In this document: positions 42,558 to 50,241 of the stretch, piece by piece | Position numbering within the stretch: position 1 is the first letter of the stretch | Layout of the letters: every line of letters starts with the position of its first letter | Made by a program: the position numbers and the translations under genes | Assembly: GCF_016623465.1 (NCBI RefSeq) | Contig: NZ_JAEDAJ010000004.1 | Location: 1-64,000, forward strand | Direction of reading: 5' to 3' | Length of the DNA stretch: 64,000 bases | Source: Brachybacterium halotolerans | GTDB lineage: Bacteria; Actinomycetota; Actinomycetes; Actinomycetales; Dermabacteraceae | The notes under the pieces: model-generated | Seen by the model: the letters and a program-made list of their open reading frames with translations, nothing else | What the model was told of the DNA's origin: nothing | Database searches by the model: none

Positions 42558-43457
42558 TCACTCCTTCACGGCTCCCGCGGTCATGCCGGCGACGAGCCGA
42601 CGCTGCAGCAGGGAGAACAGGACGACGGTGGGCAGGGCGGCGACCACGGAGGCGGCCATGACGACTCCCCAGTCGGTGCCGTATTCGCCGAAGAGCCCGG
42701 CGATGCCCACCTGGACGGTTTTCAGGGAGTCGCTGGTGAGGAACACCTGCGCGAACAGGAACTCGTCCCACATGGCGATGAACGTGGTGACTCCGACTGT
42801 GACGATCCCGGGCCAGACCAGCGGGGCGATCACGCGCACGATGACCGTGAGCGTCGAGGCTCCGTCGATCCTCGCCGCCTCGTCGAGCGTCTGCGGCACG
42901 GCGTTCAGGAATCCGGTCATGAGGAGCGTGGCGAGCGGGGTCGTGATCGCGACGTAGACGATGATCAGCCCGGCGAAAGAGTTCAGCAGCCGCAGCTCGG
43001 CGAAGAGGAGGTAGACCGGCGTGATCAGCACGACGAAGGGGAGCAGCTGCGTGGCGACCAGCACCAGCATCACGGCCGGCCTCCCCCGGAACGCGAAGCG
43101 CGAGAGCGCGAACCCGGCGAGCGTCGCGATCGCCACCGTGATGACCGTCCCGCTGACGCACACGATGATGCTGTTGGGCAGGTAGCGCCCGAATCCCGTC
43201 TGCTCGAACAGCCGCGCGTACGAGTCCAGGCTGAGTCCCGAGAAGACGGTGCGCCAGGTGATGCCCTGCGAGATGGCCTGCACCGGGCGCAGAGAGCTGT
43301 AGAGCATCCAGATCACGGGGAAGAGGATCACGAGGAGGATCACGGCGAACGGAATGAGGAACACGAGGTCCCGCAGACGCCTGCCCTCACGTGATCGTCG
43401 TGGTGCTCCGGGCCGACGCCGGGCCCCGCTCATCCGATCGGAAGGTGCCGCCGTCAT
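42558..43457 (-). CDS. Sugar ABC transporter permease, MalG type (sulfatase operon)
   Basis: The 299-residue permease starts MTAAPSDRMSGARRRPGA and has about six membrane segments. The EAA loop, DEAARIDGASTLTVIVRVIA, and the C-terminus RRLVAGMTAGAVKE are typical. It overlaps the previous permease by four bases and precedes the sulfatase by two. Position between an importer and a sulfatase suggests import of sulfated oligosaccharides. Confidence 0.92.
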   Translation of the reverse strand: MTAAPSDRMSGARRRPGAPRRSREGRRLRDLVFLIPFAVILLVILFPVIWMLYSSLRPVQAISQGITWRTVFSGLSLDSYARLFEQTGFGRYLPNSIIVCVSGTVITVAIATLAGFALSRFAFRGRPAVMLVLVATQLLPFVVLITPVYLLFAELRLLNSFAGLIIVYVAITTPLATLLMTGFLNAVPQTLDEAARIDGASTLTVIVRVIAPLVWPGIVTVGVTTFIAMWDEFLFAQVFLTSDSLKTVQVGIAGLFGEYGTDWGVVMAASVVAALPTVVLFSLLQRRLVAGMTAGAVKE

Positions 43458-44359
43458 CGGGATTCCCCCTTCGTGGAGGTGACACGCAGGTAGACCACGG
43501 CGAAGATCGCCATGATCGCGGTCATCAGCAATCCGATCGCCGCGCCCGCGCCGAGGTCGTTGTCGAAGAACGCGGCGCTGTACAGCTCGGTGGCCAGCAC
43601 GGCGGTCGCATTTCCCAGCCCACCGCCCGTGGTGAGCCAGACGTATACGAAATTGTTGAAGGTCTGGATCACGGTCACCAGCACCACGACGGTCAGCACG
43701 GGACGCAGATGCGGGACGGTGACGCTGCGCCAGGACGCCCACCGACCCGCGCCATCGACCGCGGCGGCCTCGTACTGCTCCGCCGGGATCGATTGCAGTC
43801 CGGCGACGAGCACCATGACCACGAACGGGAGCTCGCGCCAGACGATGATCGCGATGATCGACCACCACACGGTGCTGGTCTGCGCCAGGAAGGGGACGCC
43901 CTGATCGATGACCCCGAGCCCGGTGAGCGCCTGGTTCAGCACGCCCGTGCTCCCGTCGAGGATCCACCGCCACGCTGCGATCGCGACGACCTGGGGGACC
44001 ATCCACGGGATGAGGATGATCGTGCGGGAGACACCGCGGAGCCGCCACCGCCTCAGGATCGGGGACTCCAGAGCGAGGGCCAGCCCCAGCCCGATGCCGA
44101 GGCGCAGGACCACGGTCGCCGCTGTCAGCCAGAGAACGGTGTTGAGTGCGGCGTGCGGCAGGTCTCCGCTGCTCCACAGGTCGGTGAAGTTCTCGAGGCC
44201 CGCAGCTTCGGCCTCGCCCGGCGACTGGTAGGGCGTGAGGTGCTGGAAGGCGAGGACCACGTTGTAGACGGACGGGATGAGGAACAGCAGTCCGATCACG
44301 AGCAGAGCGGGGGCACTGAGCAGGTACGGTTGCGCCGAGCGGAGGCGGGATGCGATCAC
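43454..44359 (-). CDS. Sugar ABC transporter permease, MalF type (sulfatase operon)
   Basis: The 301-residue permease has about six membrane segments, starting SAQPYLLSAPALLVIGLLFL, and an EAA loop YEAAAVDGAGRWASWRSVTV. Two GTG starts are possible; 44359 has GAGGAG eight bases upstream and is preferred over 44368, which overlaps the binding-protein stop. It works with the next permease. The stop overlaps that gene by four bases. Confidence 0.9.
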   Translation of the reverse strand: MIASRLRSAQPYLLSAPALLVIGLLFLIPSVYNVVLAFQHLTPYQSPGEAEAAGLENFTDLWSSGDLPHAALNTVLWLTAATVVLRLGIGLGLALALESPILRRWRLRGVSRTIILIPWMVPQVVAIAAWRWILDGSTGVLNQALTGLGVIDQGVPFLAQTSTVWWSIIAIIVWRELPFVVMVLVAGLQSIPAEQYEAAAVDGAGRWASWRSVTVPHLRPVLTVVVLVTVIQTFNNFVYVWLTTGGGLGNATAVLATELYSAAFFDNDLGAGAAIGLLMTAIMAIFAVVYLRVTSTKGESR

Positions 44360-44364
44360 GTCGA

Positions 44365-45615
44365 TCACTCCTCGAGCCCGCGGGCGAGGGCGTCGAGGAG
44401 CTTGTGCGAGGCGTCCTCGGGCTCCGATTGACCGGAGTAGACGGCGGAGAACTGCTGGTTCACCTGTTCTTGGAGCGAAGCGATGGTGATCGGCGCGTCC
44501 GCGTAGCGTGCGAAGGATTCGGCGTGCGGGAGCTGCTTCGTGAACCCTCGCTCCGACGGGTCCACATCCACCCGATCGAGAGTCGCGGCCGACGCCGGGT
44601 ACTGCGGGTACAGCTCGAAGGTCTCCGGGCTCAGCAAATGGGAGACGAACGCCCAGGCCGCTTCCGGCTCCTCGCAGTTCGCGTTGATGCCGAGCGCTCG
44701 GCCACCGAGATGCGTCGCGCCGTCGACGAGGCCGCACGGCATGGGGGCTGTCATCAGCTCGGCGTCGATGCTCTCCCGTGCGGCGCGGAATGCCGTCGGC
44801 GGCATGAACGTCATCGCGCAGCTGCCCTCGCCGAGAGCGCCCACGATGCTCGGGTCGCCGTAATCGGTGACCGCCTGCATCGCCGCCGGAGTGATGCGCT
44901 CGGTGAAGAAGGTGTTGAAGTAGGTCATCGCGTCCGCGAGCTGCTGCTCGTCGACGGCCACCTCCCACGATTCTCCGTCGGCCCGGATCAGTTGGGAGCC
45001 ATGTGCCCAGAGGTAGTAGTTGATGGGGAACCACTGGGCGCTCGAGTACTGGGCGGCCGCCGGGAACACGAAGCCGCTGACATCGCCCCCAGAATCCTTG
45101 GTGATGCGTGCGGAGACCTCCGCCAGTTCCTCCCAGTCCTCGGGAGTGTCCGCCACTCCCGACTTCTCCAGCACGTCGGGTCTAAAGACGAGAGCCATCG
45201 TGTCTGCGGTCCAGGGGATCGCCCAGGACTGGCGGTCGTACGTCGTCATGTCTGTGGCCAGGAGGTCTTCCTGTCCTTCCGCCGGGGCGCTGGACATGAG
45301 GCGATCGAGCGGCGTGAGGATGCGGGGCTCCGCCATGAAGGACACATCGGTGAACGCCAGCTGAGCGATGTCGGGGCCCGAACCGGCATTGGCCTCGCGC
45401 GCGAACTGCTGCGGATTGTTCGGCGACAGCGTCTCCATGGTGACGGTGTAGTCCGGATGCTCGGTATTCCATGCCTTGACCGCCTTCGCGAGTCCCGTCG
45501 CCTGATCCGCAGGGTCGAACTGGCGGAAGACGCGTCGGCCCTCCCCTCTCCCTCCGGCGCAGCCGGCCAGCGGGAGTGCCGCCAATCCCGCGGCCAGCAT
45601 CGTCCGTCGTCTCAT
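44365..45615 (-). CDS. Sugar ABC transporter substrate-binding lipoprotein (sulfatase operon)
   Basis: The 416-residue lipoprotein begins MRRRTMLAAGLAALPLAGC with lipobox LAGC; GGAGGAGAC precedes the ATG at 45615, and an upstream GTG/ATG extension is unnecessary. Body motifs such as GPDIAQLAFTDVSFM, TLSPNNPQQFAREANAGSG and QSWAIPWTADTMALVFRPDV fit family-1 solute-binding proteins. It is the first gene of the operon that ends in a sulfatase, divergent from a ROK regulator. A sulfated sugar is the likely ligand, by inference. Confidence 0.92.
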   Translation of the reverse strand: MRRRTMLAAGLAALPLAGCAGGRGEGRRVFRQFDPADQATGLAKAVKAWNTEHPDYTVTMETLSPNNPQQFAREANAGSGPDIAQLAFTDVSFMAEPRILTPLDRLMSSAPAEGQEDLLATDMTTYDRQSWAIPWTADTMALVFRPDVLEKSGVADTPEDWEELAEVSARITKDSGGDVSGFVFPAAAQYSSAQWFPINYYLWAHGSQLIRADGESWEVAVDEQQLADAMTYFNTFFTERITPAAMQAVTDYGDPSIVGALGEGSCAMTFMPPTAFRAARESIDAELMTAPMPCGLVDGATHLGGRALGINANCEEPEAAWAFVSHLLSPETFELYPQYPASAATLDRVDVDPSERGFTKQLPHAESFARYADAPITIASLQEQVNQQFSAVYSGQSEPEDASHKLLDALARGLEE

Positions 45616-45678
45616 GACCAGGTCTCCTCCTGAGGTCTCCACGTCGAGCCTCGGCGTTCGCCAGTAGACATGATCAAT

Positions 45679-45691
45679 TTGAATAAGTCAA
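45679..45691. promoter_or_regulatory. TTGA-N5-TCAA dyad between the importer and ROK regulator genes
   Basis: TTGAATAAGTCAA lies in the only A/T-rich patch of the 97-base divergent intergenic region, 21 bases before the ROK gene start. A ROK repressor acting on itself and on the importer operon would be expected to bind here. The assignment rests on symmetry and position only. Confidence 0.5.
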
Positions 45692-45712
45692 CGGCCGACG
45701 TACCATCGGCCC

Positions 45713-46993
45713 ATGGCACTGCAGTACCCGCAGCCGGCGACGGAGCGACCGGGGCGCCGCGGGACGAACCTTCCTCGCGTCGCCGGGTACAACCAGGTCC
45801 TGGTCCTCGACCTGATCCGACGCTCTCCCGGCACCAGTCGGAGCGAGCTCGTGCAGCGCACGGGACTGACACCGCAGACACTCTCGAACATCTGCCAGCG
45901 CCTGGTGACTGCGGGACTGATCCGGGAGTCAGGGCGCGTGCGCTCCGGGATGGGCGCCCCGCGCATCGTCTACGAGGTCGTTCCCACCGGCCGGTACTCG
46001 ATCGGACTCCACATCGATCCGGCGAGCCTCTCCCTGGTGCTGCTCGACCTCGCCGGCGATGACGTCCATGCGCTGACCGTGCCCACACCGCAGACACCCG
46101 GGCCCGAGCACATACTCGAACTGGTCGATACCCAGGTGAGAGCTCTACTCGACCAGGCAGCTGTCCCGACCGAAGAGGTCGCCGGTGTCGGTGTGGCGAC
46201 ACCCGGCCCGCTCGACATCGAGCACGGGTCGGTCGTCGGCCCTCCCCTGCTGCCGGGGTGGGGGACCGTCGAGCTCCGAGACGAGATCGCGCAGCGCCTG
46301 CGCCTCCCGGTGCTGGTCGAGAAGGACAGCACCGCCGCAGCGATCGGAGAGATCTGGCGAACACCGCGCGATGCGGAGAATCTGGCCTTCTTCTACCTGG
46401 GGAGCGGCGTGTCAGCCGGGATCGTGCTGGACGGACAGCCGCTGCGCGGGTCCGGGAACGCCGCCGGACGCCTCTCCCATCTGGGCAATATCGGACACTT
46501 CACCGCGGACCCGGATGGGCCGCCGTGCGAATGCGGCGGCCGCGGTTGCGTGGCGGTCTCCTCTCTCCCGTCACAGATCGTGGGGACCGCGGTGGAGCAG
46601 GGCGCCCTGGAAAAGGGGACCGACCTCGACGACGCACGCTCCGTGGAAGCCGCACTGTCCCGACTCGCGGAGCGCTCGGAGCATCGCGGCGACCCCGTGG
46701 CCCGGAAGATCCTCGAGGACGCCGCGCGCGGCTTCGCTCGGGTCGGCATGCAGCTGGCCAACCTGCTGGACCTGGACAGCATCGTGTTCGGCGGTCCGCA
46801 GTGGCCGGCCTTCGAGGCCGCCTGCCTGCGGATCGCTCCAACCCTGGTGAACGAGCACTACGTGGCGAAGGACGATCACACGGTCGATGTGCGGGGAACC
46901 GCGATCGGAGGCCACGTCGGCGCCGTCGGCGCCGCGTCCCTGGCGATGGCGGAGACCATGTTCGACGCACCGGGCCAGCTGTATCTGGGGTGA
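45713..46993 (+). CDS. ROK-family transcriptional regulator
   Basis: The 426-residue protein has an N-terminal winged helix (NQVLVLDLIRRSPGTSRSEL, then LTPQTLSNICQRLVTAGLIR) joined to a ROK sugar-binding domain with GVGVATPGPLDIEHG, FYLGSGVSAGIV, and the zinc motif CECGGRGC. This is the NagC/XylR-type layout: a repressor released by a sugar. It is divergent from the importer-sulfatase operon and is the probable regulator. Length is normal. Confidence 0.93.
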   Translation: MALQYPQPATERPGRRGTNLPRVAGYNQVLVLDLIRRSPGTSRSELVQRTGLTPQTLSNICQRLVTAGLIRESGRVRSGMGAPRIVYEVVPTGRYSIGLHIDPASLSLVLLDLAGDDVHALTVPTPQTPGPEHILELVDTQVRALLDQAAVPTEEVAGVGVATPGPLDIEHGSVVGPPLLPGWGTVELRDEIAQRLRLPVLVEKDSTAAAIGEIWRTPRDAENLAFFYLGSGVSAGIVLDGQPLRGSGNAAGRLSHLGNIGHFTADPDGPPCECGGRGCVAVSSLPSQIVGTAVEQGALEKGTDLDDARSVEAALSRLAERSEHRGDPVARKILEDAARGFARVGMQLANLLDLDSIVFGGPQWPAFEAACLRIAPTLVNEHYVAKDDHTVDVRGTAIGGHVGAVGAASLAMAETMFDAPGQLYLG

Positions 46994-47005
46994 GAGGCCC
47001 TCGCG

Positions 47006-47776
47006 TCACACCACCGTGTATCCCCCGTCGACCGTGAGCACGGAGCCGGTCGCGAAGCTCGAGGCGTCGGAGGCGAAAAAGAGCACCGCCGGGGCGATCT
47101 CCTCGGGCATGGCGTAGCGCTTCATGGGGGCATCGTCGATCCAGCGCTGGCGCAGGGACGGGTCGTCGACGGGCGCCATCTCGGTCTTCACGTAGCCCGG
47201 GGCGACGGCGTTCACGCGGATCCCGTGCTCCGCCCACTCCATCGCGAGCGACTTCGTGAGGTGGTGGACGGCGGCCTTGGAGGCGTTGTAGATCGGCTGC
47301 AGCTGGGGACGGTTGACGATGTCCCCGGACATCGATCCGATGTTCACGATCGAGCCGCGACCTGCGGGGATCATGGCGCGCGCTGCGGCGCGGCTCATCT
47401 CGAAGACTCCGCCCACGTTCGTGTCGAGCACGGTGCGCAGCTCCTGCGCGGTGACGTCGAGCGCGGGGGCGTGGAAGCAGGCGCCGGCGTTGTTCACGAG
47501 CACCTCGAAACCCCCGCCGAGCTCCACGGCGGCGGCGACGGCCGCCTCGCACGATGCAGGGTCGGTGACGTCCAGGGCGATGCCACGGGTGCGTCGACCG
47601 GTCTCCTCGGCGAGGTCGCGCGCCGCCTCCTGGGAGGCGGCGCCGTCGCGGGCGCCGATGACGATGTCGGCCCCGGCCTCGGCGAGACCGCGCGCGAAGG
47701 CGAGCCCGAGGCCGCGGTAGCCGCCGGTGACGATCGCGGTGCGGCCGGTCAGGTCGAAGGTGGAGAGGATGCTCAT
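47006..47776 (-). CDS. Short-chain dehydrogenase/reductase
   Basis: The 256-residue SDR has TGRTAIVTGGYRGLGLAFAR (cofactor motif TGxxxGxG), LVNNAG, a catalytic Ser in IVNIGSMSG, YNASKAAVHHL with the catalytic Tyr and Lys, and VAPGYVKTEM. It is close to gluconate 5-dehydrogenase and ketoreductase-type SDRs. The start at 47776 is preferred for length although its ribosome site is poor; an ATG at 47809 is an alternative. It is tail to tail with the ROK regulator and may serve the sulfated-sugar or acid-sugar pathway nearby. Confidence 0.88.
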   Translation of the reverse strand: MSILSTFDLTGRTAIVTGGYRGLGLAFARGLAEAGADIVIGARDGAASQEAARDLAEETGRRTRGIALDVTDPASCEAAVAAAVELGGGFEVLVNNAGACFHAPALDVTAQELRTVLDTNVGGVFEMSRAAARAMIPAGRGSIVNIGSMSGDIVNRPQLQPIYNASKAAVHHLTKSLAMEWAEHGIRVNAVAPGYVKTEMAPVDDPSLRQRWIDDAPMKRYAMPEEIAPAVLFFASDASSFATGSVLTVDGGYTVV

Positions 47777-47861
47777 CGGGGGGATCACCGTCTTCGTCGG
47801 GGGCGCCATGGGAGACCGAGCGGAGAGCGCAGCCCGGTGGCAGGGACGCTACCGGAGCCGC

Positions 47862-48608
47862 TCAGCCCCGCCGCACCTCGTCCAGGTACCCGTACGTCGT
47901 CACCCGCGAGACGCCGAGCCGCGCGGAGACCCGCTCGGCGGCGCGCTTGATGTGGAAGGCGCCCCTGCCCTCGAGCAGTCGCAGCACCTCGATGCGATCG
48001 GCCTTCGTCATCGCCGGTGCGGGCTTGCCGACGGCGGCGACGGCCTCGGCGATCATGTCGTCCAGGACGTCCGAGACGTTCGGGACCACGAGCTCCTGGG
48101 GCTCGGAGGCGGCGTCCTCTGTGGCGGCGGGGAGCAGCGCGGTGAGCGCGTCCATCGCGCCCTGCACCGGGGTGAGGTCGCGGTTGATGCAAAGCGCCGC
48201 GATGATGCGGCCCTCGTGGTCGCGGTAGTAGACCGAGGAGCTGATCAGCTCGCGCCCGTCGGCCGTGCGGGCGCGATACCCGAAGGCGTTGTGGTCGCGG
48301 CTCTGGTCGTGCAGCACCTCCGCGCCGAGGTTGGTGGAGGGGCCACCGACCCTTCGGCCGCTGACCTCGCCGTGGAGGATCGCGTGGATCGAATGCTCGA
48401 GGTCGCCCGCCGAGAGGTCGTGCAGGACCACCTCGCAGTGCGGCCCGCCGACGGCGGCGATCGCCTCCATGACCGGCGCGAGAGCGCGGTGGGCCTCGTC
48501 GATGTCGGCGAAGCGCATGTCCGTCTGCGGAGACTCGGCCAGCGCAGATCCGGTCTTCGCGGCGTCGGTCTGCGCAGCGTCGGTCTTCGCAGCTGAGGTC
48601 GTCGTCAC
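47862..48608 (-). CDS. YheO-type transcriptional regulator (PAS_6 plus HTH)
   Basis: The protein of about 248 residues has an N-terminal YheO-like PAS domain (HCEVVLHDLSAGDLEHSIHA, then NAFGYRARTADGRELISSSV) and a C-terminal helix-turn-helix (FHIKRAAERVSARLGVSRVT, then YGYLDE). The GTG at 48608 has GGAGAG upstream; longer starts reach 48674 but would overlap the operator at 48654-48668. The first 30 residues are an Ala/Thr/Lys repeat (KTDAAQTDAAKTG). It is divergent from the six-gene catabolic operon and is its probable regulator. Confidence 0.85.
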   Translation of the reverse strand: MTTTSAAKTDAAQTDAAKTGSALAESPQTDMRFADIDEAHRALAPVMEAIAAVGGPHCEVVLHDLSAGDLEHSIHAILHGEVSGRRVGGPSTNLGAEVLHDQSRDHNAFGYRARTADGRELISSSVYYRDHEGRIIAALCINRDLTPVQGAMDALTALLPAATEDAASEPQELVVPNVSDVLDDMIAEAVAAVGKPAPAMTKADRIEVLRLLEGRGAFHIKRAAERVSARLGVSRVTTYGYLDEVRRG

Positions 48609-48653
48609 GGCACTCTCCGTTCGTCGATGCACGGACATCATCGCACCCACATG

Positions 48654-48668
48654 GACAGACATTCTGTC
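48654..48668. promoter_or_regulatory. Perfect 6-3-6 inverted repeat operator candidate
   Basis: GACAGACATTCTGTC is a perfect dyad (GACAGA/TCTGTC around CAT). It lies between the YheO-type regulator (start 48608) and the operon beginning near 48817. The location fits autoregulation and control of the operon. Confidence 0.6.
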
Positions 48669-48816
48669 AGCCACCTAGAATTTCAGTACAGCATCGCGTA
48701 GTCTCGCTCCGCATCGGCGCTCGACCAGCCCGATCACCCAGCTCTGCCGCACGGTCCCACCATCTCGCGGTGGGTCCACGCCCCATCGACAGGCCACGTC
48801 AAGGAGGACATGAGCC

Positions 48817-48849
48817 ATGACTTCACGCCCCGCCGCGAGGCGCTCATGA
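48817..48849 (+). CDS. Possible ten-residue leader peptide
   Basis: AAGGAGG (48801-48807) is only two bases from the in-frame ATG of the transporter at 48810 but nine bases from an ATG at 48817 in another frame. That ATG opens a ten-codon frame encoding MTSRPAARRS, whose TGA overlaps the transporter's ATG at 48846 (ATGA). This arrangement suits translational coupling of a leader peptide to the transporter. It may be coincidental. Confidence 0.35.
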   Translation: MTSRPAARRS

Positions 48850-50240
48850 GCGCCTCGACCCCTCAGCGCTCCCCGGGGTCCCGGGCCGCGCACGGCCCTG
48901 CCGGCTCTCGTCCCGACGCTCCCGGGTCCGGGCGCCCGCGCCGCGCGCAGGCGCGCACCATCGCCGGCGGCGCCGTCGGCACCCTGATGGAGTACTTCGA
49001 CTACTACCTGTACGGACTCGCGGCCGCCGCGGTGTTCCCGCAGGTCTTCTTCTCGGGCAACGACCCCTTCGTCGCCCAGCTCGAGTCCTTCGCGACCTTC
49101 GCCGTCGGCTTCCTGTTCCGCCCCCTCGGCGGCGTCGTGTTCGGCTACATCGGCGACCGCATGGGCCGCAAGGTCACGCTGCTGGTCACGGTGATCGGCA
49201 TGGGCCTGTCCACGGCCGCGATCGGGTTCATCCCGCCCGACCACATGATCGGCCTCGCGGCGCCCGTGCTGCTGCTAGTGATGCGGATGCTCCAGGGCCT
49301 GTTCGTGGGCGGGGAGATGGGCGGCGCGGCGACGATGGTCGTCGAGCACGCGCCCGTCGGCCGGCGCGGCCTGTTCGGCGCCTTCCTCATCAGCGGGGCC
49401 GGCGTCGCGAACGTGCTCTCCGCGGGCATGATGGCGGGCCTGGGCCTGGGGCCGGACTCGTTCTTCATGACCTGGGGCTGGCGGATCCCGTTCGTGTTCT
49501 CCCTGGTGCTCTCCGTGTGCGCGGTGCTGCTGAGGCGCCAGCTGCAGGAGTCCGAGGAGTTCACAACCCATACCCAGGAGATCGAGCTGGGCCGGATCCG
49601 GCGCCGCTCCCCCATCCTCGAGGTGCTGCTCCACCCCCGGAACACGATCCTGGGCATCCTCATCGGCCTCCCGCAGTCCATCGCGGGCTACGTGGTGCTC
49701 ACCTACGGGCTCTCATACATGGTCTCCGGCGGCGTCCCGCCCCAGGTCGGCTTCCTGGGGACGATGATCGTGGGTGTGCTGCAGATCTTCGTCGCCCCCG
49801 CCTACGGGGCGCTCTCGGACCGGGTGGGCAGGCGCCGCGTCTACATCGCCGGCTGCATCGGCTTCGCCCTGCTCGTCTGGCCGGCGTTCCTGCTGTACGG
49901 GACGCACGTGCCCGCGCTCATCTGGCTCGGCATGGTCGTGGGGTTCGTGATCCCCGGCGTCATGATGCAGGGGACGCTCTCGACCCTGCTCACCGAGATG
50001 TTCGACGTCGAGGAGCGCACCACCGGCGTGAACGTCGGCTACCAGCTCTCCAACACGCTCGGCGGGGGGCTCGCACCCTTCATCGCGACCGCGCTCGTGG
50101 GCTGGGCGAGCGGCGAGATCTGGCCGGTCATCGTGTACGTCGTCGTCATCTGCCTGATCGGCGCGATCGCCACCGCCGCCGCCTCGATCCGTCCCGATAC
50201 GGCCGACGCCGGCCGGCTCCGCGCGCTGGAGACGACCTGA
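48846..50240 (+). CDS. MHS-type major facilitator symporter
   Basis: The 464-residue protein is a metabolite:H+ symporter with about twelve membrane segments. Motifs include AGGAVGTLMEYFDYYLYGLA, the loop 2-3 signature GYIGDRMGRKV, LLLVMRMLQGLFVGGEMGGA and the central loop LRRQLQESEEF. MHS members import organic acids, betaines or acid sugars. The start at 48846 is inferred from GAGG spacing and the leader-peptide overlap; 48810 is possible. As the first gene of the operon it should import the substrate of the deacylase and lyase that follow. The N-terminus is Pro/Ser/Arg-rich and probably disordered. Confidence 0.88.
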   Translation: MSASTPQRSPGSRAAHGPAGSRPDAPGSGRPRRAQARTIAGGAVGTLMEYFDYYLYGLAAAAVFPQVFFSGNDPFVAQLESFATFAVGFLFRPLGGVVFGYIGDRMGRKVTLLVTVIGMGLSTAAIGFIPPDHMIGLAAPVLLLVMRMLQGLFVGGEMGGAATMVVEHAPVGRRGLFGAFLISGAGVANVLSAGMMAGLGLGPDSFFMTWGWRIPFVFSLVLSVCAVLLRRQLQESEEFTTHTQEIELGRIRRRSPILEVLLHPRNTILGILIGLPQSIAGYVVLTYGLSYMVSGGVPPQVGFLGTMIVGVLQIFVAPAYGALSDRVGRRRVYIAGCIGFALLVWPAFLLYGTHVPALIWLGMVVGFVIPGVMMQGTLSTLLTEMFDVEERTTGVNVGYQLSNTLGGGLAPFIATALVGWASGEIWPVIVYVVVICLIGAIATAAASIRPDTADAGRLRALETT

Positions 50241-50241
50241 C

